Source: JAWUXM01 sp034111325 (GTDB lineage: Bacteria; Pseudomonadota; Alphaproteobacteria; Rickettsiales; JABIRX01). Taken from it: DNA of 62,850 nt. The DNA is taken from positions 1 to 62,850 of the forward strand of contig JAWUXM010000049.1 of assembly GCA_034111325.1 (NCBI GenBank), in the 5' to 3' direction. The notes beneath the pieces were generated by a model. The model was not told where the DNA came from. It searched no databases and saw only the letters and a program-made list of their open reading frames with translations. The number at the start of each line of letters is the position of its first letter. Positions within the stretch are counted from its first letter, which is position 1. Of the stretch, positions 15,160 to 25,400 are shown piece after piece. A program made the position numbers and the translations under genes.

Positions 15160-17052
15160 TTAGGCGGCTAGTTCAAGGAGATGATTAATCCGTTTTGCCA
15201 AAGCATTAGGATTTTTGATCGCCTCGCCTTCGATAATGCAAGCTTGGTCATAAAGAGTTTGGATGTTTTCTTTAATCAACGCATCTTTTGCATTTTCCTT
15301 ATATTTAGCCGCTAGGCTTTTGATGATCTTATGTTTTGGATTGAGCTCTAAAATCTTCTTCGTAGCAGTTTTAACTTGCCCTTGATCAATCAACATTCTT
15401 TCCATGCGAATATCCATCGCACCGCTAGGAACAGCCAAGCAAACTGGGCTAGTTGTTAATTTATTAGTCACACGCACATCAGAAATATTGTCTTTTAACG
15501 CTTCTTTCATAAAGTTAATTAACTCCTCAAGATCAGGACTAGTTTTTTCTTTTTTCTTATCTTTTTTATCCTTCTCATCTTTATTATCAGAATCTTCAAT
15601 CTCCTCTTCAGAATCAATTTTCGTAACTGATTGGAAAGATTTTTCTTTAAAGTTTGGCGCTGTAGTTAACCAGAAATCATCCACTGAATCCGTTAGAAGC
15701 AATACTTCAACATCCTTTGCATTGAATGATTCGAGCTGTGGACTTTCACGCAAAGTGTTTAAATCAGAACCGATTAGGTAATAAATATTCTTCTGCTCAG
15801 CTTTCATATTCTCTACATATTGCGCTAAACTTACATATTTATCGCCAGATTTGCTGGTTTTGAACAAACAAAGATCAAGAATGTTTTCCTTGTCGCTATG
15901 TTCACATAGGCCTTCTTTTAAAACTGCGCCGAAATTATTCCAGAATTTTTCATATTCGGCTGGTTCTTTCTCAGCTTTCTTCTTCAATTCCCCGAGGATT
16001 CTCTTCAATAATGATTTCCTGATTTTATCAATGACCAAATTATTCTGTAAAGTCTCGCGGCTAATATTTAACGGTAGATCTTGTGAATCCACCAAACCAC
16101 GCATAAAACGCAAATGAGCTGGAATTAAATTTACATTATCTTCAGTAATAAAGATCTTCTTCACATAGAGCTTAATGCTACATTTACGATCAGGGTGAAA
16201 TAGGTCAAAAGGCTTGCTTGATGGAATGAATAATAAATTAGTATATTCGATTACTCCTTCGGATTTATTATGAAAAACTGCCCAAGGTTTATCAGCGCTA
16301 TGCGCTACAGTTTTGTAAAACACATCATATTCTTCAGGCTTAATCTCTGATTTTGGTCTTGCCCAAAGTGCAGTTGAAGAATTCACCACTTCTGCGACAT
16401 TTTCTTCATCAGTTGTTAATTCAATCAGGAAAGTAATATGGTCTGAATAAGTCTTAACTATATGTTTTATCTGAAATTTATCTAAATAAAGAGATGATTC
16501 ACTTTTTAAATGTAAGGTAATTTCTGTGCCACGAACTGATTCCGCTGGAAGTTCTTCGATTGTGAATTCACCTCTACCATTTGATTCCCAACTATGGCAA
16601 GCCTTCTGTCCAGCCTGGTTAGATTTTACCGTGACTTTATCAGCAATCATAAACGATGAATAAAAACCAACACCAAACTGACCAATTAATGCAACATCTT
16701 TTTTATTATCGCCTGTTAAATTCTCAGCGAATTTCTGCGTACCAGATTTTGCAATTGTGCCGAGATTATCGACTAAATCACGCTTGTTCATCCCAACGCC
16801 ATTGTCACTAATCGTTAATGTGTTGGCTTTTTTATCAATATGAATTTTAATTTTTAGATCCTCACCTGCATCAAAAAGTGAATTGTCTGTCAGTGCTAAA
16901 TAACGTAATTTATCACATGCATCACTAGCATTTGAAAGAAGTTCTCTTAAGAAAATATCCTTGTGAGTATATAAGGAATTAATCATTAGATCTAAAACCT
17001 TGCCTATTTCAGCATCAAATTTTTTTGTTTCTTTTGCCATTGTTTTTGCCAT
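15160..17052 (-). CDS. htpG: Hsp90-family chaperone HtpG
   Basis: A 630-residue cytoplasmic chaperone. The N-terminal ATPase domain shows FLRELLSNASDACDKLRYLA, DNGVGMNKRDL and GQFGVGFYSSFMIADKV. The middle domain has FIPSSKPFDLF, the RFMRGLVDSQDLPLNISRE block and the catalytic arginine therein; a lysine/aspartate-rich stretch of about 25 residues (EDSDNKDEKDKKDKKKEK) near residue 490 resembles a charged linker and is longer than in E. coli. A second ATG at 17040 would drop four residues. No operon partner is seen. Confidence 0.97.
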   Translation of the reverse strand: MAKTMAKETKKFDAEIGKVLDLMINSLYTHKDIFLRELLSNASDACDKLRYLALTDNSLFDAGEDLKIKIHIDKKANTLTISDNGVGMNKRDLVDNLGTIAKSGTQKFAENLTGDNKKDVALIGQFGVGFYSSFMIADKVTVKSNQAGQKACHSWESNGRGEFTIEELPAESVRGTEITLHLKSESSLYLDKFQIKHIVKTYSDHITFLIELTTDEENVAEVVNSSTALWARPKSEIKPEEYDVFYKTVAHSADKPWAVFHNKSEGVIEYTNLLFIPSSKPFDLFHPDRKCSIKLYVKKIFITEDNVNLIPAHLRFMRGLVDSQDLPLNISRETLQNNLVIDKIRKSLLKRILGELKKKAEKEPAEYEKFWNNFGAVLKEGLCEHSDKENILDLCLFKTSKSGDKYVSLAQYVENMKAEQKNIYYLIGSDLNTLRESPQLESFNAKDVEVLLLTDSVDDFWLTTAPNFKEKSFQSVTKIDSEEEIEDSDNKDEKDKKDKKKEKTSPDLEELINFMKEALKDNISDVRVTNKLTTSPVCLAVPSGAMDIRMERMLIDQGQVKTATKKILELNPKHKIIKSLAAKYKENAKDALIKENIQTLYDQACIIEGEAIKNPNALAKRINHLLELAA

Positions 17053-17143
17053 TGTTTTATTTTTTATAAATTACTATGATGGGCAACATATAGTTACACA
17101 TTACCCTTTTGCAAGGGATTTAGTCACAAAATCACAAAGGGGC

Positions 17144-17929
17144 ATGCCGACAACTCAATCTCAGATAAACCAAAAAGCGTTTAGCCTTATAGAGCTCTCT
17201 ATTGTCCTTGTTATCCTTGGACTACTTACAGCAGGGATAGTCACTGGTCAAAAATTAATTCGGCAAACTCAATTAGCGAGAGTAATACAAAATATCCAAA
17301 CTTTTTCTAATGCCATTAATCTTTTTAAAATATCGTATAATTATTTCCCTGGTGATATTCCTAATGCCTACGATATTTGGGGCTCAAACTGTGATGCAAC
17401 GGCAGCTGATTGTAATGGCGATGGCGATGGCGTGATTGACTGGAATGATAAAGTAGCTGCGCGCGATGAAGAAATTAACCGCGCTTGGCAACATATGTCA
17501 TTAGCCAACATTTTAGATAAAAACTATACTAATGATATGGATGTTGATGGCTTTGCTATAGCTGGAACAACCGTTCCCAAATCCGCTTCGCCAAGCCGCA
17601 ACGGAGCGCCTTCTATATGGACATTTAGTGCTGCACATGGAAATCTTAATATGGGTGGACTCAATACTGTTGTTCCTGACTGTCATGAATGTCTTATTTG
17701 GGCACATACAGATTCGGTTAGCCCAGTTGATATCAGCATCATTGATATAAAAATAGATGATGGTATGAGGCTCACAGGTAAAATCCAAGGAGGAATTGCA
17801 AAAACAGCCGCTAGCTCATATTGGAGCTGGTCTACAACTGAGTGTTATGATTCTGGCGATATCAATCTATATAATCTATCTAATACTGGCGCAGGCTGCA
17901 CAATGATCTTTGACTATCTAGGATATTAG
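17144..17929 (+). CDS. Type IV pilin-like/pseudopilin protein
   Basis: A 261-residue protein with a class III signal: NQKA then FSLIELSIVLVILGLL at about residues 12-27, with E at position 5 of the mature protein. The residue before cleavage is alanine rather than the usual glycine. The ectodomain has YFPGDIPNAYDIWG and a calcium-like DGDGVIDWND segment, as in PulG-type major pseudopilins, and three cysteine-containing stretches. I chose ATG 17144; an open frame extends back into htpG without support. No secretion or pilus assembly genes accompany it; a similar orphan lies at 29204-29929. Confidence 0.8.
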   Translation: MPTTQSQINQKAFSLIELSIVLVILGLLTAGIVTGQKLIRQTQLARVIQNIQTFSNAINLFKISYNYFPGDIPNAYDIWGSNCDATAADCNGDGDGVIDWNDKVAARDEEINRAWQHMSLANILDKNYTNDMDVDGFAIAGTTVPKSASPSRNGAPSIWTFSAAHGNLNMGGLNTVVPDCHECLIWAHTDSVSPVDISIIDIKIDDGMRLTGKIQGGIAKTAASSYWSWSTTECYDSGDINLYNLSNTGAGCTMIFDYLGY

Positions 17930-18633
17930 ATCCCGACAATTGCCAAGCTAGCTATAATCGCCGTATCTGAACGTAAAATTCTCTTACCGAGGCTAGCGGG
18001 CTGAACAAAAGGCAACTTACGTAACTCTGCCCTCTCTGCCTCTGAAAAGCCACCTTCTGGACCAATGAGAATCGCACAAGGTTTATTGCCTATTTTAGTT
18101 GCTACATCCTTAATATTTTCTGCCGCGCCAGATTCATCACACCAAATAATCGGTTTTTCAGCTGACCAATCTTTAAGCACCTTCAACAAAGCTCTCGGCT
18201 CAACTAACTCAGCAAGGTCGAGCCTTTCACATTGTTCGGCTGCTTCAATAATATTCGCCTCAAATTTACGCATATTAAGTTTACGCACAATTGTATATTC
18301 CGTCAAAATTGGTTGAAACTTCTGCACGCCAAGTTCAGTAGCTTTAGCAGCAATAAAATCCAACCGTACATTTTTTACTGGTGCAAAGAGCAACTCAATT
18401 TGTGATGAGGATTCTTGCTCATGAGTTTTTTCAATAAGGGAAATAGTGCAATGATTTTTCTCGATGGCGATAATCTCCGCTAAAAATTCTCCATCACAGC
18501 CGTTGAACACATAAAGTTTATCGCCAACCTTACGCCGCAAAACATTACGCAAATAATGTGTCTGCGCTTTATCTAGGTTAATTTGTTGTGCTAATGCAAA
18601 ATTCTTTTGCGTTATATAAAGACGTATTTTCAT
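17926..18633 (-). CDS. rsmE: 16S rRNA m3U1498 methyltransferase RsmE
   Basis: A 235-residue SPOUT-fold methyltransferase that modifies U1498 of 16S rRNA with S-adenosylmethionine. It has a PUA-like N-terminus (HYLRNVLRRKVGDKLYVFNG) and the knot motifs LIGPEGGFSEAE and LGKRILRSDTAIIASLA at the C-terminus. Full length. It converges on the pseudopilin gene, the stop codons overlapping by 4 bases. Confidence 0.95.
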   Translation of the reverse strand: MKIRLYITQKNFALAQQINLDKAQTHYLRNVLRRKVGDKLYVFNGCDGEFLAEIIAIEKNHCTISLIEKTHEQESSSQIELLFAPVKNVRLDFIAAKATELGVQKFQPILTEYTIVRKLNMRKFEANIIEAAEQCERLDLAELVEPRALLKVLKDWSAEKPIIWCDESGAAENIKDVATKIGNKPCAILIGPEGGFSEAERAELRKLPFVQPASLGKRILRSDTAIIASLAIVGI

Positions 18634-18702
18634 TCTATATCAATATGGGCTGAGGCAATACTACATATGCTAAATGATAAATGCTAAATGTCTTTAAAGG
18701 CG

Positions 18703-18804
18703 TTAAATTGAAGATTTTTGGAGGGATTTTTGTGTAAATTGTTGATCTGCGGCAAAGGCTACACTTGGCAGAAATAGTAAAATAAATATAAAATATTTAA
18801 GCAT
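18703..18804 (-). CDS. Small ORF with signal peptide
   Basis: ATG 18804 opens a 33-residue frame whose first 19 residues (MLKYFIFILLFLPSVAFAA) form a convincing signal peptide, followed by DQQFTQKSLQKSSI and a stop. Its start codon lies within the last codons of ribA, so it would be translationally coupled. It may be a short secreted peptide or the start of a decayed exported protein. I recognise no family. Confidence 0.35.
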   Translation of the reverse strand: MLKYFIFILLFLPSVAFAADQQFTQKSLQKSSI

Positions 18805-19798
18805 CCCCCTTTTCTGTAAAGTCAATCTGATGACCAGATTTCAACGCTTTAGTTTTTAGATAATCAACATTGTATTTATTAATATTCATCTGTAAAGAAA
18901 CGATTTCTTTTACCTTTATACCACCTTTCTCAAGCTCTGATTTCTTGCGCGGATTGTTACTAATCAGGCGTATTTGCGTAAATCCTAAATCATCTAAAAT
19001 TGCTTTGGCTGGCTGCATTGAACGTTCATCATTTTCATAACCGAGAAATTCATTTGCTTCGACTGTGTCTAAACCTTTTGCCTGTAATTCATAAGTGCGC
19101 AATTTACTCGCTAAACCAATGCCACGACCTTCTTGCATTAAATAGAGAATCACTCCGCCATTTTCTTGGCCACCCATAAATTCAATAGCATTCTTTAATT
19201 GCGGGCCACAATCACATTTTAAACTAGCAAGCAAATCCCCCGTATAGCAGGAAGAATGAATACGAATAAGTGGCATAGGATCACGTTCTGGGTGACCAAT
19301 AATTATTGCATAATGTTCGACAGCAGTATCAAGCGCGCGATAACCAAAAATTCTAGAATCTTCAGCATTTTCCAAGCAAAGAGGCGCTTCGATAAATTTG
19401 TCTAAATTATGATTAATATGCTGTTCATATTCAGCAATGTCACTTGCACTGCAATTTAACATTAGCTCCTCCTTGCCTTGTGGTTGCGAGATGATCACCA
19501 TTGGCAAAAGCTCTGCAAATCTGACTAATTTGATAGCCAAATTTTCAAGTTCTGTACTTGCTGCAAATGGCTCAAGACCTGATATTTGGTCAGGCAATCG
19601 TAGTAGATTTACTTTTTGTACATCTTGTAACGCTGCAAGTCTTTTCTCTGTAACGATTAGTTTTGGCTCTTGCAAATCACCTGTATTAAAGGAAAAGGTT
19701 TCTGGAGAGAATATTACATGATTATCTAAAACCACACCATAGCCTCTTTTTAATTCTCCAATAATGCGTGTTATCGTTAAGATTGCTTTCTTTTTCAT
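18797..19798 (-). CDS. ribA: GTP cyclohydrolase II
   Basis: A protein of about 333 residues catalysing the first step of riboflavin synthesis. The C-terminal RibA domain is complete: the zinc cysteines in HSSCYTGDLLASLKCDCGPQL, EGRGIGLASKLRTYELQ, and DTVEANEFLGYENDERS. The first 130 residues form an extra domain seen in alphaproteobacterial RibA proteins and lack the DHBP synthase motifs, so it is not a working RibBA. I chose ATG 19798; a TTG at 19837 would add 13 residues but runs toward the divergent ctaG. No other rib genes are near. Confidence 0.92.
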   Translation of the reverse strand: MKKKAILTITRIIGELKRGYGVVLDNHVIFSPETFSFNTGDLQEPKLIVTEKRLAALQDVQKVNLLRLPDQISGLEPFAASTELENLAIKLVRFAELLPMVIISQPQGKEELMLNCSASDIAEYEQHINHNLDKFIEAPLCLENAEDSRIFGYRALDTAVEHYAIIIGHPERDPMPLIRIHSSCYTGDLLASLKCDCGPQLKNAIEFMGGQENGGVILYLMQEGRGIGLASKLRTYELQAKGLDTVEANEFLGYENDERSMQPAKAILDDLGFTQIRLISNNPRKKSELEKGGIKVKEIVSLQMNINKYNVDYLKTKALKSGHQIDFTEKGDA

Positions 19799-19851
19799 AA
19801 TATTACTGTATTTATTTGTGTACCGCTCTTTTAACAATAACGGTACTAAAA

Positions 19852-20385
19852 GTGAAGAAAACTCTAATTTCCCTCCTGTTTTTGATGATCAGCATGTTCT
19901 GCTTAGCCTACGCATCCGTTCCTTTATATAGCTTATTTTGCAAAGTAACTGGCTATGGCGGCACAACCCAAACCGCAAAAGCTCTACCTAAAACCATCGG
20001 CAACCGCAAAATAACAATTCTCTTTAATTCTGATATCGAACCTAAATTAAACTGGGAATTCAAACCTTTACAACGAGGAATGCAAGTCACAACGGGCGAA
20101 TCAAGACTTGCTTTTTACTACGCAAAAAATTTAAACAAGAAAACTATAACTGGCACAGCAACTTACAATGTCACCCCCAATAAGGCTGGTATTTATTTTA
20201 ATAAAATTGAATGTTTTTGCTTTACCGAACAAAGCCTTAACGCAAATGAAGAAGCAACTTTCCCTGTTTCATTCTTCATCGACCCTGAAATTGAAAATGA
20301 CCCTTATATGAGCGATGTTGACACTATAACTCTATCATATACATTTTTCGAGAAACCTGTCACAAATACAATATCAAGTAAATAA
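19852..20385 (+). CDS. ctaG: Cytochrome c oxidase assembly protein CtaG/Cox11
   Basis: A protein of about 177 residues that delivers copper to the CuB site of cytochrome oxidase subunit I. An N-terminal membrane anchor (LISLLFLMISMFCLAYASVP) is followed by LYSLFCKVTGYGGTTQ and the copper-binding motif ECFCFTEQ in a periplasmic immunoglobulin-like domain; PVSFFIDPE is also typical. No ATG precedes the anchor: a GTG at 19852 is likely, a TTG at 19816 would add 12 residues. It is the first gene of a run continuing with an NDUFA9-like gene. Confidence 0.93.
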   Translation: MKKTLISLLFLMISMFCLAYASVPLYSLFCKVTGYGGTTQTAKALPKTIGNRKITILFNSDIEPKLNWEFKPLQRGMQVTTGESRLAFYYAKNLNKKTITGTATYNVTPNKAGIYFNKIECFCFTEQSLNANEEATFPVSFFIDPEIENDPYMSDVDTITLSYTFFEKPVTNTISSK

Positions 20386-20386
20386 A

Positions 20387-21301
20387 ATGCAGTTAAATAA
20401 TAAAATCATAACAATTTTTGGTGGCTCTGGTTTTCTTGGGCGCCATATTGTAAAGAGCCTTGCGCAAAGCGGCGCAACAATTAATATTCTTACGCGCGAC
20501 CCTGAAAAAGCGCTTTTTCTAAAAATGGCAGGCTCAGTCGGACAAATTAATCTAATTCGTGGCAATATAAGCAACACAAAACTAGTTGAGGAACTGGTAA
20601 AAAACTCACATATAATCATTAATGCCGTCGGTATTTTATTTGAAAAACGTAAATTCGACTTTGTAAATACTCACGCCAAATTCCCTGAAACTCTAGCGCA
20701 TGCCGCACAACGTTATAATATCGAGAGGTTCATTCATATTTCTGCTCTTGGCTGTGATGTTGATACTCAATCCAATTATGCAAAAACCAAACTCGCCGGC
20801 GAAACTGCGATATTAAACACCTTTCCAACAGCCACAATTCTGCGCCCATCTGTAATTTTTGGTAAAGAGGATAACTTCTTTAATCAATTTGCTAAAATGG
20901 CAAAATATTCCCCTTTTTTGCCATTAATCGGTGGCGGCAAGAACTATTTTCAACCAGTTTATGTTGGCGATATTGCTAAGGCAATTAACAAGATCTTACA
21001 AAATCCGAGAACCAAAGGTAAAATATATGAATTAGGAGGCCCAGATGTCGTTTCATTCAAACAGGTTCTGCAATATACTTCTCAAACCATTAACCGTCAC
21101 CCTATTCTCCTCAACATTCCTTTCCCTATCGCTAAGCTTATCGCCTATTTTATGGAATTATTACCAACTCCACCCTTAACACGTGACCAAGTCAAATCAC
21201 TACAAACTGATAATGTGACTCATGGTAAACACAAAACTTTCTTTGATTTGGGCATTCACACTAAAACCATTGAAGAAACTGTACCTCAATATTTGAATTA
21301 A
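20387..21301 (+). CDS. NDUFA9-like NAD(P)-binding protein of the SDR/epimerase group
   Basis: A 304-residue atypical short-chain dehydrogenase related to complex I subunit NDUFA9. The nucleotide loop is TIFGGSGFLGRHIVKSLA at residues 9-26; later HISALGCDVDTQSNYAKTKLAGE and ATILRPSVIFG match the family. It starts 1 base after the ctaG stop. NDUFA9-type proteins in alphaproteobacteria are linked to complex I assembly or quinone metabolism; the role here is inferred. Confidence 0.85.
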   Translation: MQLNNKIITIFGGSGFLGRHIVKSLAQSGATINILTRDPEKALFLKMAGSVGQINLIRGNISNTKLVEELVKNSHIIINAVGILFEKRKFDFVNTHAKFPETLAHAAQRYNIERFIHISALGCDVDTQSNYAKTKLAGETAILNTFPTATILRPSVIFGKEDNFFNQFAKMAKYSPFLPLIGGGKNYFQPVYVGDIAKAINKILQNPRTKGKIYELGGPDVVSFKQVLQYTSQTINRHPILLNIPFPIAKLIAYFMELLPTPPLTRDQVKSLQTDNVTHGKHKTFFDLGIHTKTIEETVPQYLN

Positions 21302-21303
21302 TT

Positions 21304-22368
21304 ATGCCAAAAAATATTACATCCAAATTAACACTCCTTATCCTTATTGCCTTTGCTTGTTTTGGTGCATATTCCCTCATCGCTAGCAAATTTGCCTTCA
21401 AGCGCCCACCGATGGGAAAAACAAAAGTAACAGTAGTTGCAGTAAGGCAAGATATAACATTTGATAAGGTCGAAGCACTCGGCACAGCTTTTGCTAATGA
21501 GTCTGCTGATATTAGTGCTAATATCAGTGAAAATGTGGTGGAGATTTTGTTTTTTGATAATCAGCAAGTAGTCAAGGATATGCCGCTGGTTGTTCTAGCA
21601 CAAGATGAAGAAATAGCCAACCGCAACCGTGCAATGCTACAACTACATGAACAGCAACGTGAATTCACTAGGTTAAAAAATCTCCTTGCTAAAAACGCCG
21701 CTAGTCAAAAAGAATTCGACGCTGGGCAGACCCTCCTTGCCATTGCAAAACAAGATGTAAGTGAAATTAACGCACGCATAACTGACCGCACTATAACCGC
21801 CCCTTTTGATGGAGTTATAGGCCTGCGAAATGTTAGCATTGGTTCGCTCGTTACCCCAGGGGACATTATCACCACAATTGACGATGTTAGCAAAATCAAA
21901 GTCGATTTTACTATACCATCTGTCTATATGGAAAACATCACCACTGACACACCAATTATTATTACGAGCGAGGTTTTTCAAGGCAAGCAATTTAACGGCA
22001 AAATTGCCTTTATTGATTCAAGAGTTGACCCATTAACTCGTAGTATAAAAATGCGAGCTATCGTCGGCAATGATAATGCACAGCTCAAACCAGGATTGCT
22101 AATGTATGTTACAATTCTAAAAGACCAACGTGATGCTTTGGTTATACCTCAAGAAGCAATTACTCAACTCAAACGACAATATTTCGTCTGGGTAGTTGAT
22201 CGCAATAATAGCAATAAGGTAATGCGTAGAGAAATTACAATTGGCGCACGCTTTCCTGACAAAGTTGAAGTTATCTCAGGATTAAAAGAAGGAGATTTAG
22301 TTATCACACGTGGAATAACTATTGTCCGTGAAGGGCAAGAAGTAGATTATAAGATTAGTGTGAATTAA
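21304..22368 (+). CDS. RND efflux periplasmic adaptor (membrane fusion protein)
   Basis: A 354-residue AcrA/MexA-family adaptor joining an inner-membrane RND pump to an outer-membrane channel. An uncleaved N-terminal membrane anchor (about 8-25) is followed by the first barrel-hybrid strands (ANISENVVEILFFDNQQVV), a short coiled-coil hairpin (about 105-150), then ITAPFDGVIGLRNVSIGSLV of the lipoyl half and KPGLLMYVTI near the C-terminus. It is short for the family because the hairpin is brief. It begins 2 bases after the NDUFA9-like gene and precedes the pump gene. Confidence 0.93.
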   Translation: MPKNITSKLTLLILIAFACFGAYSLIASKFAFKRPPMGKTKVTVVAVRQDITFDKVEALGTAFANESADISANISENVVEILFFDNQQVVKDMPLVVLAQDEEIANRNRAMLQLHEQQREFTRLKNLLAKNAASQKEFDAGQTLLAIAKQDVSEINARITDRTITAPFDGVIGLRNVSIGSLVTPGDIITTIDDVSKIKVDFTIPSVYMENITTDTPIIITSEVFQGKQFNGKIAFIDSRVDPLTRSIKMRAIVGNDNAQLKPGLLMYVTILKDQRDALVIPQEAITQLKRQYFVWVVDRNNSNKVMRREITIGARFPDKVEVISGLKEGDLVITRGITIVREGQEVDYKISVN

Positions 22369-22375
22369 TCTTTTT
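22363..22375 (+). repeat. AATTAATCTTTTT 13-mer, occurrence 3
   Basis: Spans the stop codon of the adaptor gene, within the efflux operon, so it is unlikely to be a full transcription terminator. Confidence 0.5.
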
Positions 22376-22432
22376 AGATGCTTTTCAGTATTTAGAACGT
22401 CACAAGAATTAAGAAAACAAAGTTAACATAAT

Positions 22433-25400
22433 ATGTTTCTATCCGATATTTCAGTAAAACGTCCGGTCTTTGCATCAGTAATTAGCTTATTGCTAATTGT
22501 ATTCGGTATTGTCTCATTTTCTAAATTACCACTACGCGAATATCCTAATATTGATCCACCAATTGTATCAATCGAAACTACTTACCGTGGCGCTGCTGCA
22601 AATATTGTTGAAACCCGCATTACTAAACTAGTCGAAGATAGCATTTCTGGCGTTGAAGGAATTCACACAATTTCCTCTTCAAGCGAAGATGGAAGGTCAT
22701 TAGTTACCGTTAAATTTAATATTGAGCGCGACATTGACAATGCCGCTAATGATATTCGCGATAAGGTTTCAACCATTGCTGATAATTTACCTGAAGAAGC
22801 TGATGCGCCAGAAGTTCAAAAAGCCAATGCCGATGATGACGTCATTATTTGGTTTAACTTAAATGGCGAAGGCATGAGCATTATGGAACTAACTGATTAT
22901 GCACACCGTTATTTGGTTGATCGCTTTTCTGCCTTGGACGGAGTTGCGCGTATACGAATCGGCGGTGGTAAAGAACGTGCTATGCGTATTTGGCTAAATC
23001 GCGAAGCTTTGGCTGGACGCTCACTCACTGCTAGTGATGTTGAGAAAGCTTTGAGAAGCGAGAATATTGAATTACCCGCTGGGCAAGTCGAATCAGAAAT
23101 GCGTGATTTTACCGTACGCATGCAGCGTGATTATGTTTCAGTTGAGGATTTTGAAAATCTAGTAATTAGCAAAGGTAAAAATGGTTATCTCGTCAGGCTA
23201 GAAGATGTAGCAAAAGTTGAAATTGCCCCTGTTGAAGAGCGCGGTTTCTTCCGCGGCAATGGTGTCGCTATGGTTGGTATCGGCATTATCAAACAATCAA
23301 CTGCCAACACGCTAACAGTTGCAAAACTGGCTAAAAAAGAAATGTTGGAAGTTCGCAAATCTCTACCATTGAGCATGGAGATTGATAATAGTTATGATAC
23401 TAGCGTGTTTATTGATAGCGCCATTCATGAAGTCTATAAGACTTTTGCCATTGCAATTATTTTAGTAATTTTAGTAATCTACCTTTTCCTCGGTAATTTA
23501 CGAGCAGTTCTTGTGCCAGCAGTTGCTGTTCCTGTTTCTATCACTGCCAGTTTTATTGTTTTATATTTAATGGGTTATACGATTAACCTACTAACTTTGT
23601 TGGCACTAGTTCTAGCAATTGGCTTAGTGGTTGATGATGCAATTGTAGTTTTAGAAAATATCTATCGCCGCATAGAATTAGGCGAGCCAAGGTTATTGGC
23701 AGCTTACAATGGTACTCGCCAAGTTGGTTTTGCGGTAATTGCAACAAGCTTGGTGCTAATCGTCGTCTTTATTCCAATTACTTTTTTAGAAGGCGATGTT
23801 GGTAGATTATTTAGTGAGTTTGCCTTTGCAATGGCAGCTGGTGTTGCATTTTCAAGCGTAGTTGCGCTTTCATTATCACCAATGTTGGCTTCTAAAATTT
23901 TAGATAAGCAAAATAAACATAATCGCCTTACCCTATACATCGACAAAAAGTTCAATAAGCTCCGCGCAAAATATATTTCATCCCTTACAAAAATATTAGC
24001 CCGCCCTACTATTGTTATAATTACCATCATTGCATCTTTAATAATCATCTTCTTTTTATTCCGCGCCGTACCTAGCGAATTCACGCCAAAGGAAGATCGC
24101 GGCATAATTTTACTAATTGTACAAGCACCAGAAGGTTCGTCTGATAATTATACCAGCGAACATATGAAAGAAATTGAAAAACGTCTTATGCCTTTCGTCG
24201 AAACTGGTGAGTTTCGTCGCTTAATAATGCGCACACCTGGAAGCTTCAGCACAACCCAGAAATATAATAGTGGGATTGGTATTATTGTTCTTGCACCTTG
24301 GGCAGAACGTAAAATCATCTGGTATTATCTCGGGCAAATTATGCAAAGAATTTCTGATATTTCTGGTGTCCGCGCCTTTCCAATTCCCCCTCAAGCTTTT
24401 AGTCGCGGAGCACAAAAGCCAGTAGAATTTGTCCTTGGCGGTTCAACCTATGAAGAGTTAGCTGACTGGCGAGACATCATATTAGAAGCTGCACGCGAGA
24501 ATACAAAGTTACAAGGCTTGGACTCTGACTATAAAGAAACCACTCCCCAAATTGCCGTCACTATAGAACGTGATCGTGCTGCAGTATTAGGCGTGTCTGT
24601 TCTGGAAATTAATAGCGCCTTAGAAACTATGCTTGGCGCCAAAAGAGTGACAACCTTTATCGATCGCGGTGAAGAATATGACGTGATTATGCAGGCTGAC
24701 AAAGCTAAACAAAAAAACCCCACTGATATGCAGAATATTTATGTACGCTCATCACTTAGCAACCAACTCATTCCATTATCCAACCTTGTTAAACTCGATG
24801 AATTCGCCGATAGTTCAAAACTTAATCGCTATGCAAGATTGCGCGCCATTACCCTTGAGGCAAATCTAGCAGAAGGTTATATTTTAGGTGATGCGTTAAA
24901 TTATCTAGACAATTTGGCGAAAACAAAATTACCAAGTTCAGTGGTAATCAATTATAAAGGTGAATCTCTCAACTATAAAGAATCTGGATCAAAAATATAT
25001 TTCATATTTGCCTTGGCATTATTGATCGTCTTTTTAGTTATGGCAGCACAATTTGAAAGCTATGTACATCCTTTAGTAATTATGTTCACCGTACCATTGG
25101 CAATTTTAGGCGCATTATTTGGCTTGTTTATCACTTTCCAAAGTTTGAACATCTATAGTCAGATTGGCTTGATTATGTTAATCGGGCTGGCTACCAAAAA
25201 TGGCATTCTAATTGTCGAATTTATAAATCAATTACGTGATGAAGGTAAAAATTTCGAGGAGGCAATTATTGAAGCTTCTAGTATAAGGCTTCGACCAATT
25301 ATCATGACCTCAGTTGCAACTATCATGGGTGCTGTACCCTTAATTTTATCTTTTGGCGCAGGTGCTGAAACGAGAAGAGTAATTGGTATAGTTGTATTTT

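Noticed and set aside
17000..17143. Upstream extension of the first pseudopilin
   Set aside because: It overlaps the start of htpG on the other strand and would bury the class III signal 60 residues deep.
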